A stretch of DNA of 60,920 bases, taken from contig JAGNUG010000008.1 of assembly GCA_017987115.1 (NCBI GenBank), positions 1-60,920 of the forward strand. Reading direction: 5' to 3'. Shown one piece after another: positions 33,093 to 41,457 of the stretch (position 1 is its first letter; every line of letters begins with the position of its first letter). This DNA comes from Flavobacteriales bacterium (lineage in GTDB: Bacteria; Bacteroidota; Bacteroidia; Flavobacteriales_F; PHOS-HE28). A program made the position numbers and the translations under genes. The notes under the pieces were generated by a model. The model was not told the DNA's origin and ran no database searches. It saw only the letters and a list, made by a program, of their open reading frames with translations.

Positions 33093-34024
33093 CTCAACTC
33101 AGTTTCACGCTTACTCACTAAATACACTCCAAGGAAGATCGCTGCACCGCAAATGAGCTGTGGCAACCCAAAAGGCGTCTCATACTGTCCGGGAATACCC
33201 AAACGCTCCGCACCGATACGCATGAATAGCCACGTGCCAAAGGCAGCCAGAACAGGTTGTATGTAGATGTACGTTCCCACTACACTTGCTGAAAGAATAC
33301 CCAACGCCCAAGTGTTCAACAAGTATGCAACGAACGTTACCATGATCACCACAAAGGCAAAGGAGACCAGAACCGCATCGGTAAGCAAATGCCATTGCAC
33401 TGCACCCAACTCCTTCCACCCGAAGGGAACCACCAAGAACAGCCCGAACAAGAAGGACCACGACATCACCGTAACAGCGCTGTACTTGCGCATAAGTGGC
33501 TTAACAATGACCAAGTAAATGCCATAACTCGTTGCATTGATCAGGATGAAAAGATCACCGAGAAGGGTTGCTCCTGTACCCCCATGACTTGGCTTGAAGA
33601 AGATCAGCGCCAAGGCACCACATGCACCAAGCACCACACCAAGCACTTTGGTAGGCGTTATACGCTCATAGATCACCACGGCAGAAAGAACCAACACCAG
33701 TATGGGCGTGGCCACCATGATGATACTGGAATTGATCGGTGACGTTCGCATAAGCCCGTTGAAGAACATCAATTGGTTGAGCGCCACACCGAAAAGCCCA
33801 CAGAGAAAAAGCCGGAACATATCCGCGATGGCAGGCCGTTCCATGCGCACCGCATAGAGCAACCAGAACAATGATCCAGCACCGAGCACACGCAAAAGGA
33901 TGAAGCCGTTGGGGCCAATAGCGTCGGGCATCAGACCCTTTGCGATCACATAATTAACGCCATAGATCGCATTCACGGTAAAGAGCGCACTATGTGCGAG
34001 GGTATTCCGGTCTGCTAAAGGCAT
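33089..34024 (-). CDS. EamA/DMT-family transporter
   Basis: 311 residues with ten hydrophobic segments in two EamA domains (about residues 10-140 and 160-300), the drug/metabolite exporter layout, inner membrane. The N-terminal repeat has FTVNAIYGVNYVIAKGLMPD and PNGFILLRVLGAGSLFWLLY; the junction ITPTKVLGVVLGACGALALI leads into the second repeat, ending AAFGTWLFMRIGAERLGIPG and LPQLICGAAIFLGVYLVSKR. Substrate is not predictable from sequence; amino-acid and metabolite export are typical. Stands alone, between yicC and the T9SS genes. Confidence 0.92.
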   Translation of the reverse strand: MPLADRNTLAHSALFTVNAIYGVNYVIAKGLMPDAIGPNGFILLRVLGAGSLFWLLYAVRMERPAIADMFRLFLCGLFGVALNQLMFFNGLMRTSPINSSIIMVATPILVLVLSAVVIYERITPTKVLGVVLGACGALALIFFKPSHGGTGATLLGDLFILINATSYGIYLVIVKPLMRKYSAVTVMSWSFLFGLFLVVPFGWKELGAVQWHLLTDAVLVSFAFVVIMVTFVAYLLNTWALGILSASVVGTYIYIQPVLAAFGTWLFMRIGAERLGIPGQYETPFGLPQLICGAAIFLGVYLVSKRETELR

Positions 34025-34123
34025 GGTGTTCCGGGGCGTTATCCGAAATGGGATGCGAATTTAGAGTGCTAAGCGTCACGAGTTCGACCCACAACAACTT
34101 GCGATGGCATTTCCGAAACCACC

Positions 34124-35695
34124 TTACTCCACCACCACCCGTTCCGTACGCACACCCTCCGGATCGGTGATCTTAAGCAGATATATGCCTCTGCCGAACC
34201 GCGCCAGATCAACCTCCTCTGTAGTTGCGCCACTTGGCAACGGGCGTTGGTAGAGCAATTTGCCCATGCTATCGTAGACCGAGTAGAACGAATCCGCGCG
34301 CAAGGGATCTACGAAATCCACGGTGAAACGGCCGGTGTTGGGATTGGGGTAGATGCGAGGTTTGTATTTATTGACATACTGTGGCCTTACCGAGGTTATT
34401 AAACAGGCATCATACGTAGAAAATGGTGTAAGAGTAGTATCTTGAAAACTCAAAGGTCTTGCTTCTAAACCATCACTAGATGTAAGTGTAAAACTACTAT
34501 CTACTGGGAATAGGTCTTCTATTCCAATGGGATACCACTGAGCGCTACAAGGCATTGAACCATCTGAGGCTGTTTTGATCAAAAAAGGAAGACTGGAATA
34601 ATTACCGGGTAGATTTCCTGCTATATTGCCGTTAAAATAATAACCACCAGTGGAAGAGGCCATTAAGCTAGAAGTTCCGTACGAATAATTTGTAACACCT
34701 GTTGATCGTGTCCATAGCGTATCTCCATTCTGATCTGTTTTCATTAGGAATGGACGCATACCCAGCTGTGTGCGAATAGTAGCAAGTAAAACATAATTAT
34801 TATCAGTGGCCCATACGATTTTAGAAGAATGAATTGTTCTCCAACTGTGGTTACTTACATATCCTCGGCACCACTGCACTTCGCCCGTTCCGTTGAGCTT
34901 CATCATAAATAATTTGGCATTGAACTCAGGAGGAATTGGCAGATCAATATCAATACTATCTGTGTATCCAGTAATAATGAATGAGCTATCTGATTCAATT
35001 ATTACGTCGTTAATTATTCCGTTTGGTCTTATGTATGACTTACACCATAAAAAATTTCCTAGCGCATCTAATCTTGCTACAACTGCACCAGCAGTGTCCA
35101 TATTAATTCCAGCGATCAGATCGCCGCTTGGCAACTCTCTTATGAATTGGAAACCGCCATTGTTCGTAAAGCTTTTGCCCCAAATGGGTTCGCCAATTGA
35201 ATCGACTTTCATTGCAAAAAAAGAAGTTTCATAACCACATGCGATCACACTTTTATTAGCTGTTACTTCTAAACTACCGGTGGCATAATAACAACCTGGT
35301 CCAGCCAGTTCATAGCTTCTCATACTTTGCACGTGCCCAATTGAGTCAATTACTCCAATAACGGGAAAAGTCCCAAGTCCACTTGGCGATGAAGCACAAA
35401 CACTAACTCGGCCTGAAATGAAATTGAATTCGTTCATTGCCCGTTGCTGAATGGATCGGAGTGGCAATATTGAATCGGCCCAAAAATGATTCGTTTCAAT
35501 AACGTTCCCATTTAGGTCCATCAGAGAAATGCCGGTACCGCGAGATATATCCGTTACTACATTACCACTAGAGAGCTCGATCAAGTCTTTTCTAAATCCG
35601 CCCACGCCGTCTCCGTAAAGCTTGCCAAACGGTTCTTGTCCAGATGTAGTAATAACACTACCCCATAGTACTGCTATTAACATGTACTTTTTCAT
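34124..35695 (-). CDS. T9SS cargo protein, paralogue 1 of a tandem pair
   Basis: 523 residues. Signal peptide (MKKYMLIAVLWGSVITTSGQ). Body of about 430 residues with recurring beta-strand units of the kind (M.VDSIGEPIWGKSFTNNGG; FLMKTDQNGDTLWTRSTG; RLDALGNFLWCKSY) seen in delta-60/PQQ-like propeller repeats of secreted Bacteroidota proteins. The last ~85 residues are a type A T9SS sorting domain (RIYPNPNTGRFTVDFVDP ... GIYLLKITDPEGVRTERVVVE). The C-terminal stretch is much more similar to paralogue 2 (36055-37581) than the body, which is AT-richer. The start lies 3 bp from an orphan sorting-domain fragment on the upstream side. Confidence 0.85.
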   Translation of the reverse strand: MKKYMLIAVLWGSVITTSGQEPFGKLYGDGVGGFRKDLIELSSGNVVTDISRGTGISLMDLNGNVIETNHFWADSILPLRSIQQRAMNEFNFISGRVSVCASSPSGLGTFPVIGVIDSIGHVQSMRSYELAGPGCYYATGSLEVTANKSVIACGYETSFFAMKVDSIGEPIWGKSFTNNGGFQFIRELPSGDLIAGINMDTAGAVVARLDALGNFLWCKSYIRPNGIINDVIIESDSSFIITGYTDSIDIDLPIPPEFNAKLFMMKLNGTGEVQWCRGYVSNHSWRTIHSSKIVWATDNNYVLLATIRTQLGMRPFLMKTDQNGDTLWTRSTGVTNYSYGTSSLMASSTGGYYFNGNIAGNLPGNYSSLPFLIKTASDGSMPCSAQWYPIGIEDLFPVDSSFTLTSSDGLEARPLSFQDTTLTPFSTYDACLITSVRPQYVNKYKPRIYPNPNTGRFTVDFVDPLRADSFYSVYDSMGKLLYQRPLPSGATTEEVDLARFGRGIYLLKITDPEGVRTERVVVE

Positions 35696-35698
35696 GGG

Positions 35699-35929
35699 TT
35701 ATTCTATTAAGAGAATTTTCATGCGCGTTGTGTGCTTATCAGCCACTCGAACGCAATAATCTCCTTTGGCAAATTCTTCGGTGGAGATATTAAGCACTTT
35801 AATAGTTTGACTGCTATATGATCGGTTCTGTTTGCCGGACAGGTCATAGATCACAACATCTTTGGGTTCATCATCATTTGGTAACAGTAAATTCAATTCG
35901 TTGCTCGCAGCGTTCGGATACAGCATCAA
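35699..35929 (-). pseudogene. Orphan T9SS sorting-domain fragment 1
   Basis: 76 codons, ending in a type A sorting domain (LYPNAASNELNLLLPND ... STEEFAKGDYCVRVADKH ... MKILLIE). It has no signal peptide and an in-frame TAG two codons upstream of the TTG/ATG that could start it, so it cannot be exported on its own. It lies 3 bp upstream of paralogue 1. It is homologous to the fragment at 37585-37719, which stands in the same position before paralogue 2. Best read as the 3' remnant of a lost gene, carried along in duplication. Confidence 0.75.
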
Positions 35930-36054
35930 CTCCTAAAGATAAGGTGAGAACGGCGGCTCGTGGGGACGTGTGATCAAACCAAGCAACTTCCTGCGCCGAA
36001 TGTGCAGACCAAGCGCTCACTGATCCGAGCCAGTGTAACGTACCGGCCATCCCA

Positions 36055-37581
36055 TTACTCCACCACCACCCGTTCCGTACTAACCCCACCGGGGTCTGTG
36101 ATCTTGAGCAAGTACATGCCTTTTCCAAACCACGCAAGATCCACTTCGGCTGTAGTTGCGCCACTGGGCAACGGGCGTTGGTAGAGCAATTTACCCATGC
36201 TATCATAGACTGAGTAGAAGGTGTCTGCTAAAAGCGGGTCTTCGAAAGAGACGGTGAATTGGCCTGTGGTGGGGTTTGGGCGGATGCGGATCGGTTTTTT
36301 GGTTGAATAGGAAGGGATCTGCGTTATTGTACAGCCGTCGATCACGGTGACTGGATCGTAAATGGTGTCATGGATATACGCAGGATACTGGACTGCTCCA
36401 TCGATAGAAGTAAGCGTGAAGCTGCTATCGGTCGGGAATAGTTCTTGAACCTGTACATAAGCAACATGTTCATGTTCAGGGCATGGCAAATGGCCGAGGG
36501 AATCAGCCTTGAAAAGGAACGTCCCTAAACCAAAGCCTTGACCATTGTAAAGGAAACCTCCATCAGAGTGAGCAAGTAAATTGTATACTTGGTAATATGT
36601 GCCACCTACACCTGAAGCGCGTGTCCAGAGGGTATCGCCATTCATGTCCGTTTTCATAAGAAATGCCTTACCGAACCCGCCAAGTACAACGTAGCTACCG
36701 TCGAGGGTCTCTACGATTTTTGCAACCTCCGACGCCCATCCGCCCGAATGATCATACCCCTTGCACCACTGCACATTACCAGTGCCGTTCAGGCGCATCA
36801 TGAATAGCTTATTCCCGGGATCATTGTCCTCGTTCGTGTATCCGATCACAGTGAACGAACTATCCGATTCTATGCGGCAATCCCGAACAACACCGGCGGG
36901 TCGGATATAGGACTTGAGCCAGATGAAATTTCCATTCGCATCCAGACGGGCTAACGCCGCACCGCCATGAGCCATATTCAAACCGACCAACAGATCGCCA
37001 CCCGGTAGTTCTTTGACGAATTGAAAAGAACCAGCATTGCTGAAATGTTTGGCCCAAACAGAACCACCTTCATTTCCAACCTTCATTATAAAGGTGCTCG
37101 GGCTTATGTATTTCCTGCCCCAAACGACTGCGCTACCATCATTAAGGATCTCCAGATCGGCTGCCGTGTTGGTACATTCTGGTCCGTTCAGATCGTAGTA
37201 GGAGGCGGTAAGAATTGTACCTACTGAATCCATCTTTCCAACCACTGGATAATTCTCTGGATAAGGAGGATCAGTTGAACACGTGTCTTTACGATAACCC
37301 CCTACAAATGAGAATTCATTATCCGTGATCATCTTTACGGATTGCAATATCAAAAAAGTATCGATGGCATAACATTGTGTGTTCAAAATGTTGCCCATTG
37401 GGTCGAAGGTCGAAGTGCCCGATTGATATGCCATTCCAACGAATAGGTTACCACTTGAAAGTTCATTCAAATTGGCCTTCGCTGTGCCCCCACCATAATA
37501 GTATTTCTGAAAGGTTGATTGCCCTTTTGCAACTGGCCCTGTGAGTGCAAGCAGCGGAAAAAACAAGGCATATTTATTCAT
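36055..37581 (-). CDS. T9SS cargo protein, paralogue 2 of a tandem pair
   Basis: 508 residues with a signal peptide (MNKYALFFPLLALTGPVAKG). Same architecture as the gene at 34124-35695: SGNLFVGMAYQSGTSTFDP near the N-terminus, repeated beta units (VGKMDSVGTILTASYYDLNG; LMKTDMNGDTLWTRASGVGG), then a type A T9SS sorting domain (RIRPNPTTGQFTVSFEDP ... MYLLKITDPGGVSTERVVVE). Predicted to be a secreted beta-propeller-like surface or extracellular protein with no known catalytic motif. The sorting domains of the two paralogues are nearly the same, while the bodies are clearly diverged. Preceded at 3 bp by a second orphan sorting-domain fragment. Confidence 0.85.
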   Translation of the reverse strand: MNKYALFFPLLALTGPVAKGQSTFQKYYYGGGTAKANLNELSSGNLFVGMAYQSGTSTFDPMGNILNTQCYAIDTFLILQSVKMITDNEFSFVGGYRKDTCSTDPPYPENYPVVGKMDSVGTILTASYYDLNGPECTNTAADLEILNDGSAVVWGRKYISPSTFIMKVGNEGGSVWAKHFSNAGSFQFVKELPGGDLLVGLNMAHGGAALARLDANGNFIWLKSYIRPAGVVRDCRIESDSSFTVIGYTNEDNDPGNKLFMMRLNGTGNVQWCKGYDHSGGWASEVAKIVETLDGSYVVLGGFGKAFLMKTDMNGDTLWTRASGVGGTYYQVYNLLAHSDGGFLYNGQGFGLGTFLFKADSLGHLPCPEHEHVAYVQVQELFPTDSSFTLTSIDGAVQYPAYIHDTIYDPVTVIDGCTITQIPSYSTKKPIRIRPNPTTGQFTVSFEDPLLADTFYSVYDSMGKLLYQRPLPSGATTAEVDLAWFGKGMYLLKITDPGGVSTERVVVE

Positions 37582-37584
37582 GGT

Positions 37585-37719
37585 CTATTGAATTACAAGC
37601 GTTTTCATTTTACTGGATCTGTCGTCATAAACGCGAACGCAATATGCTCCTTTTGCAAATTCTTCTGTGGAAAGATTCAATAGGTGTGATCGAGAAGACA
37701 AGGCGATGAAGTTTGAAAT
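37585..37719 (-). pseudogene. Orphan T9SS sorting-domain fragment 2
   Basis: Open for 44 codons after an in-frame TGA at 37720-37722, ending LLNLSTEEFAKGAYCVRV and SKMKTLVIQ. It is clearly homologous to fragment 1 (STEEFAKG(D/A)YCVRV) and in the same position 3 bp before a T9SS paralogue. There is no start codon with a signal peptide. Upstream (37723-37888) I see nothing coding before metB. Confidence 0.7.
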
Positions 37720-37888
37720 TCAGCAACGTGGGTGAGTGAGGTATTGGTTTGCTTTAGTAAACCTAATCGGTGTTCGCGATCTTTCCTAAGTAATTCGGCG
37801 GATCCATCACATTTTGTTGGACCATGCACGACCCACCTGTGCATAGGGTCATTGACGGATATCTTCGCCAGCTAGTAAACAAAATCCA

Positions 37889-39028
37889 ATGCGACGCGGT
37901 ACCAAATGCATTCATGCAGGTGTAAAGCCTGATCCAGCAACAGGGGCCATCATGACCCCGATCTATCAGACCAGCACCTATATGCAATCGGCTCCTGGTG
38001 ATCATAAAGGCTATGAATACAGTCGCACGCACAACCCGACACGGACCGCGTTGCAGAAAGCTCTTGCAGAATTGGAGAATGGCACTCATGGCCTTTGTTT
38101 CAGCAGCGGCATGGCGGCGATCGACGCTGTCGTGAAACTGCTGATCCCCGGTGATGAGGTGATCAGCACGAATGACCTTTATGGTGGGACCTATCGCATG
38201 TTCACCAAGATATTTGAGCATTATGGCATCAAGTTCCACTTTGTGGACATGAGCGACCCGGCCAATGTGAAGGCCAGCCTGAATGCGAACACGAAACTGA
38301 TCTGGGCAGAAACACCAACGAACCCTACCCTGAAGATCATCGACATCAAGGCGCTGGCGGCCATTGCGAGAACGCAGAAGTGCCTGTTGGGTATCGATAA
38401 CACGTTCGCAAGTCCGTATTTGCAGAACCCCATTGATCTGGGTGCGGATATCGTAATGCATTCAGTTACCAAATACCTCGGCGGCCATAGCGATGTGGTC
38501 ATGGGCGCATTGGTGGTAAAAAGCGATGACCTCAACGAGCGATTGGCCTTCATCCAGAACAGTTGTGGCGCCGTACCTGGTCCTCAGGATTGTTTTTTGG
38601 TATTGCGGGGTCTTAAAACATTGCACTTGCGCATGCAACGCCATTGTGAGAACGGTAAAGTCATCGCAGAATGGTTGGTAAAGCACCCGAAAGTGGACAC
38701 CGTTTATTGGCCCGGCTTGCCATCGCACCCGAACCATGCCATTGCCAAGACCCAAATGCACGGTTTCGGCGGGATGATCAGCTTCACCATAAAGGGCGAT
38801 AATATGGATGACGCCAAGAAGATCCTTTCCAGGACCAAGGTCTTTGCATTGGCAGAGTCCTTGGGTGGCGTGGAGTCTTTGCTTGGACACCCGGCCAGTA
38901 TGACCCACGCGAGCATTCCACGAGAGGAGCGCCTGAAAGTTGGATTGGCGGATAGCCTTATCCGACTAAGCGTGGGCGTGGAAGACGTGGAAGACCTGAT
39001 CGACGACCTTGCACAAGCCATGGCGTAA
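37889..39028 (+). CDS. metB: Cystathionine gamma-synthase/lyase-type PLP enzyme
   Basis: 379 residues of the Cys/Met-metabolism PLP-dependent family, cytoplasmic. Landmarks: GTKCIHAG (N-terminal), [20 protein letters not shown] (42-61), the [15 protein letters not shown] phosphate-binding loop, [26 protein letters not shown] and the Schiff-base lysine in [16 protein letters not shown] (Lys195); the C-terminal [20 protein letters not shown] and [13 protein letters not shown] complete it. Cystathionine gamma-synthase, gamma-lyase and O-acetylhomoserine enzymes share these motifs, so the exact reaction is not fixed; the symbol metB is the best guess. Divergent from the T9SS gene cluster to its left, upstream of two T9SS metalloproteases on the same strand. 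Confidence 0.9.
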   Translation: MRRGTKCIHAGVKPDPATGAIMTPIYQTSTYMQSAPGDHKGYEYSRTHNPTRTALQKALAELENGTHGLCFSSGMAAIDAVVKLLIPGDEVISTNDLYGGTYRMFTKIFEHYGIKFHFVDMSDPANVKASLNANTKLIWAETPTNPTLKIIDIKALAAIARTQKCLLGIDNTFASPYLQNPIDLGADIVMHSVTKYLGGHSDVVMGALVVKSDDLNERLAFIQNSCGAVPGPQDCFLVLRGLKTLHLRMQRHCENGKVIAEWLVKHPKVDTVYWPGLPSHPNHAIAKTQMHGFGGMISFTIKGDNMDDAKKILSRTKVFALAESLGGVESLLGHPASMTHASIPREERLKVGLADSLIRLSVGVEDVEDLIDDLAQAMA

Positions 39029-39219
39029 TACCCGGATGGATCTGGCAGTTGTTCGTCGTGCTCAGGAAGACTTCCGCCGAATTTCATCATTCCTGAACGG
39101 AAGTGAGTTTCCACGCGAGCACGGTTTATGGTGGATCTGGAGACGAATTGGAGCCGTATCTTTACGTTCCCTCATTGTTCGCAGTCCCTCTCCTGGCGAT
39201 CTTAACCTTCTGATCTTTG

Positions 39220-41307
39220 ATGCGTAATTCCATTCTAGCTGCTTTGGCCGTGTTCTGCACTCCTGTTCTTGGTCAACAGGATTCCGAAGGGTTTCGTTGC
39301 AATGCTAACAATCAAGTAGAGCTGACCAAGCACTTGAACAATACGCCAGGTGCATTTGAGGATGCCATGCAGGCAAAAGCATTGTTGGAGACACGAACGG
39401 ACGGCTTTACAGCTGATGCAGAGCGGGGTGGCGACGAACCCTATATCGTCCCAATGGTATTCCACATCATTCACAACAATGGCGTGGAGAACATCACGGA
39501 TGCGCAGGTCTATGATGCCGTAAGGATCTTGACCAACGATTACACGAAACAGAATGCGGATTGGCCCAACGTACGCCCGGAATTCTTGGACATTGTTGCC
39601 GATGTGAACATCGAATTCCGTTTGGCCACGCTTGATCCTGAAGGGAACTGTACGAATGGAATAACGCGTACTGTTTCCACCCAGACCTATGACGGAGATT
39701 TCGATATGACGCAATTGATCCAATGGCCGCGTGATCAGTACATGAATATTTGGGTTGCCGCATCCGCAGGAAGTGGCGTTGCGGGCTATACGTACTATCC
39801 ACAGTGGTTGAATAATTGGCCCGAAGCGGATGGAATTGTCATCGGCCATAATTACGTAGGTTCCATTGGCACTAGCTCCATTGGCAGTTCCAGGGTCCTT
39901 AGCCATGAAGCAGGACATTGGCTCAACCTAGCACATTGTTGGGGTAGCACCAATGATCCCGGTGAAGAAGACAATTGCTTCAGCGATGATGGGGTTTCGG
40001 ATACCCCGAACACCATAGGATGGCAGTCCTGTTTCCTTCAAGCTGCATCCTGCGGGTCTCCTTTGGACAACGTGGAGAACTACATGGAATATTCCTATTG
40101 TGGCAAGATGTTCACGGTAGGTCAGGGGAACCGGATCATCGCAGCGCTTACGAGCACTATAGCACAACGCTCCAGCCTCTGGCAATCGAGCAATTTGGCT
40201 CAGACCGGAGTTACTACGGACCCTGTGCTTTGTGCAGCGGATTTCCTGCATGGCAATGCCGAGATCTGTACCGGAAGTACGGTCCAATTCACGGATATCA
40301 GTTACAACAACGTAACACAGCGCATGTGGACATTCCCTGGAGGAACACCAAGCACAAGCAGCGATGAACAACCCATCATACAATACGATGCGCCTGGTAC
40401 ATACCCTGTATCCTTGCAAGTGAGTGATGGCGTGAACGACCTCACCGTGAGCCAACAGGACCTGATCGTTGTCTATGCTGATACAGGCTATGCTGTACCG
40501 TTCAATGAAGGGTTCGAAGCACAAGCCAGTATACCGGATAATGAATGGATCGTAAGCGACGTTGATCAGAACGGAACATTCCAGCTTACTTCAAGTGCTG
40601 CGTCAAGCGGAGCGAACAGTATCATGCTCACCAATAATAGCAGCATGGTCGGCAGTCTGGACAACATCTACTCGCCCACCTATGACTACACCAATGCTGG
40701 AGAAGTGGTCATTTCCTTCCGATATGCTTTTGCAATGCGCAACGCGAATAACGATGATCGCTTACGATTCTACGTCTCCAATAATTGCGGAACGACCTGG
40801 TCAATGCGCAAGCAGTTGCGCGCCGGGATCGACCTTACTACGGGCGGTATCGTGGGTGGATCCTATGTTCCGAATGATCCAAGTGAATGGGGTTATGCTG
40901 TTGTGGACAACATAAGCTCCAATTACCACAGTAGTGATTTCCGGATCAGGTTCGAATTCCTAAGCGATGGTGGCAATAATGTTTACATCGATGACATAAA
41001 TCTATCAGGAACGCCGTTGGGACTTGATGATCTGACCACATCAGAAAACGAACTGCAAGTGGTTCCGAACCCTGCTACGGAAACCGCGTTCGTACAGTTC
41101 ACGCCATCCGGTTCAACTGCAATTGAGCTTTCGATCATTGACCCTACTGGGCGTCTCGTCAAGCATGTATTCCAAGGAAAACCGGCGATCGGCGTTCAAC
41201 GAATATCAATGCCCATATCAGAATTGTCAGCCGGGATCTACATGATCCGACTATCACAAGGTGATCAGGTCCATTCCGTGCGTTTTATCGTGGATCATAC
41301 GCATTGA
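39220..41307 (+). CDS. M43-type zinc metalloprotease, T9SS cargo, copy 1
   Basis: 695 residues from the ATG at 39220 (a TTG one codon upstream also opens the frame); signal peptide MRNSILAALAVFCTPVLG. A propeptide of about 60 residues is followed by a pappalysin-like (M43) catalytic domain with the zinc site HEAGHWLNLAHCWG (His229/Glu230/His233, His239) and the later ENYMEYSYCGKMFTVGQGNR Met-turn. A PKD-like domain (about 370-420, MWTFPGGTPSTSSDEQP), a lectin/CBM-like beta domain, and a type A T9SS sorting domain (VVPNPATETAFVQFTPSG ... AGIYMIRLSQGDQVHSVRFI) follow. Secreted or surface protease. Tandem with copy 2; a TATCTTTA box lies upstream. Confidence 0.92.
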   Translation: MRNSILAALAVFCTPVLGQQDSEGFRCNANNQVELTKHLNNTPGAFEDAMQAKALLETRTDGFTADAERGGDEPYIVPMVFHIIHNNGVENITDAQVYDAVRILTNDYTKQNADWPNVRPEFLDIVADVNIEFRLATLDPEGNCTNGITRTVSTQTYDGDFDMTQLIQWPRDQYMNIWVAASAGSGVAGYTYYPQWLNNWPEADGIVIGHNYVGSIGTSSIGSSRVLSHEAGHWLNLAHCWGSTNDPGEEDNCFSDDGVSDTPNTIGWQSCFLQAASCGSPLDNVENYMEYSYCGKMFTVGQGNRIIAALTSTIAQRSSLWQSSNLAQTGVTTDPVLCAADFLHGNAEICTGSTVQFTDISYNNVTQRMWTFPGGTPSTSSDEQPIIQYDAPGTYPVSLQVSDGVNDLTVSQQDLIVVYADTGYAVPFNEGFEAQASIPDNEWIVSDVDQNGTFQLTSSAASSGANSIMLTNNSSMVGSLDNIYSPTYDYTNAGEVVISFRYAFAMRNANNDDRLRFYVSNNCGTTWSMRKQLRAGIDLTTGGIVGGSYVPNDPSEWGYAVVDNISSNYHSSDFRIRFEFLSDGGNNVYIDDINLSGTPLGLDDLTTSENELQVVPNPATETAFVQFTPSGSTAIELSIIDPTGRLVKHVFQGKPAIGVQRISMPISELSAGIYMIRLSQGDQVHSVRFIVDHTH

Positions 41308-41457
41308 GCGTTCAGTCTGCGTATTCTGCACGAATGCATTCGTCAGGGTTTTGTAATTCCACTACCCTAATATCACCATGATCGTGTGAGACTGTGCAGA
41401 ATCAAGACCACCTGTAGTAATTTTACTACCCCCTCTATTGGACCAAAACCTACATTT

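Noticed and set aside
35874-36206. Frame between the T9SS paralogues on the minus strand
   Set aside because: It overlaps the 3' end of paralogue 2 and the 5' end of orphan fragment 1 in another frame and has no similarity or signal peptide.
39009-39227. Small gene between metB and protease copy 1
   Set aside because: It starts inside the metB 3' end and has a random-looking sequence; the spacer shows only a TATCTTTA box and an imperfect hairpin.
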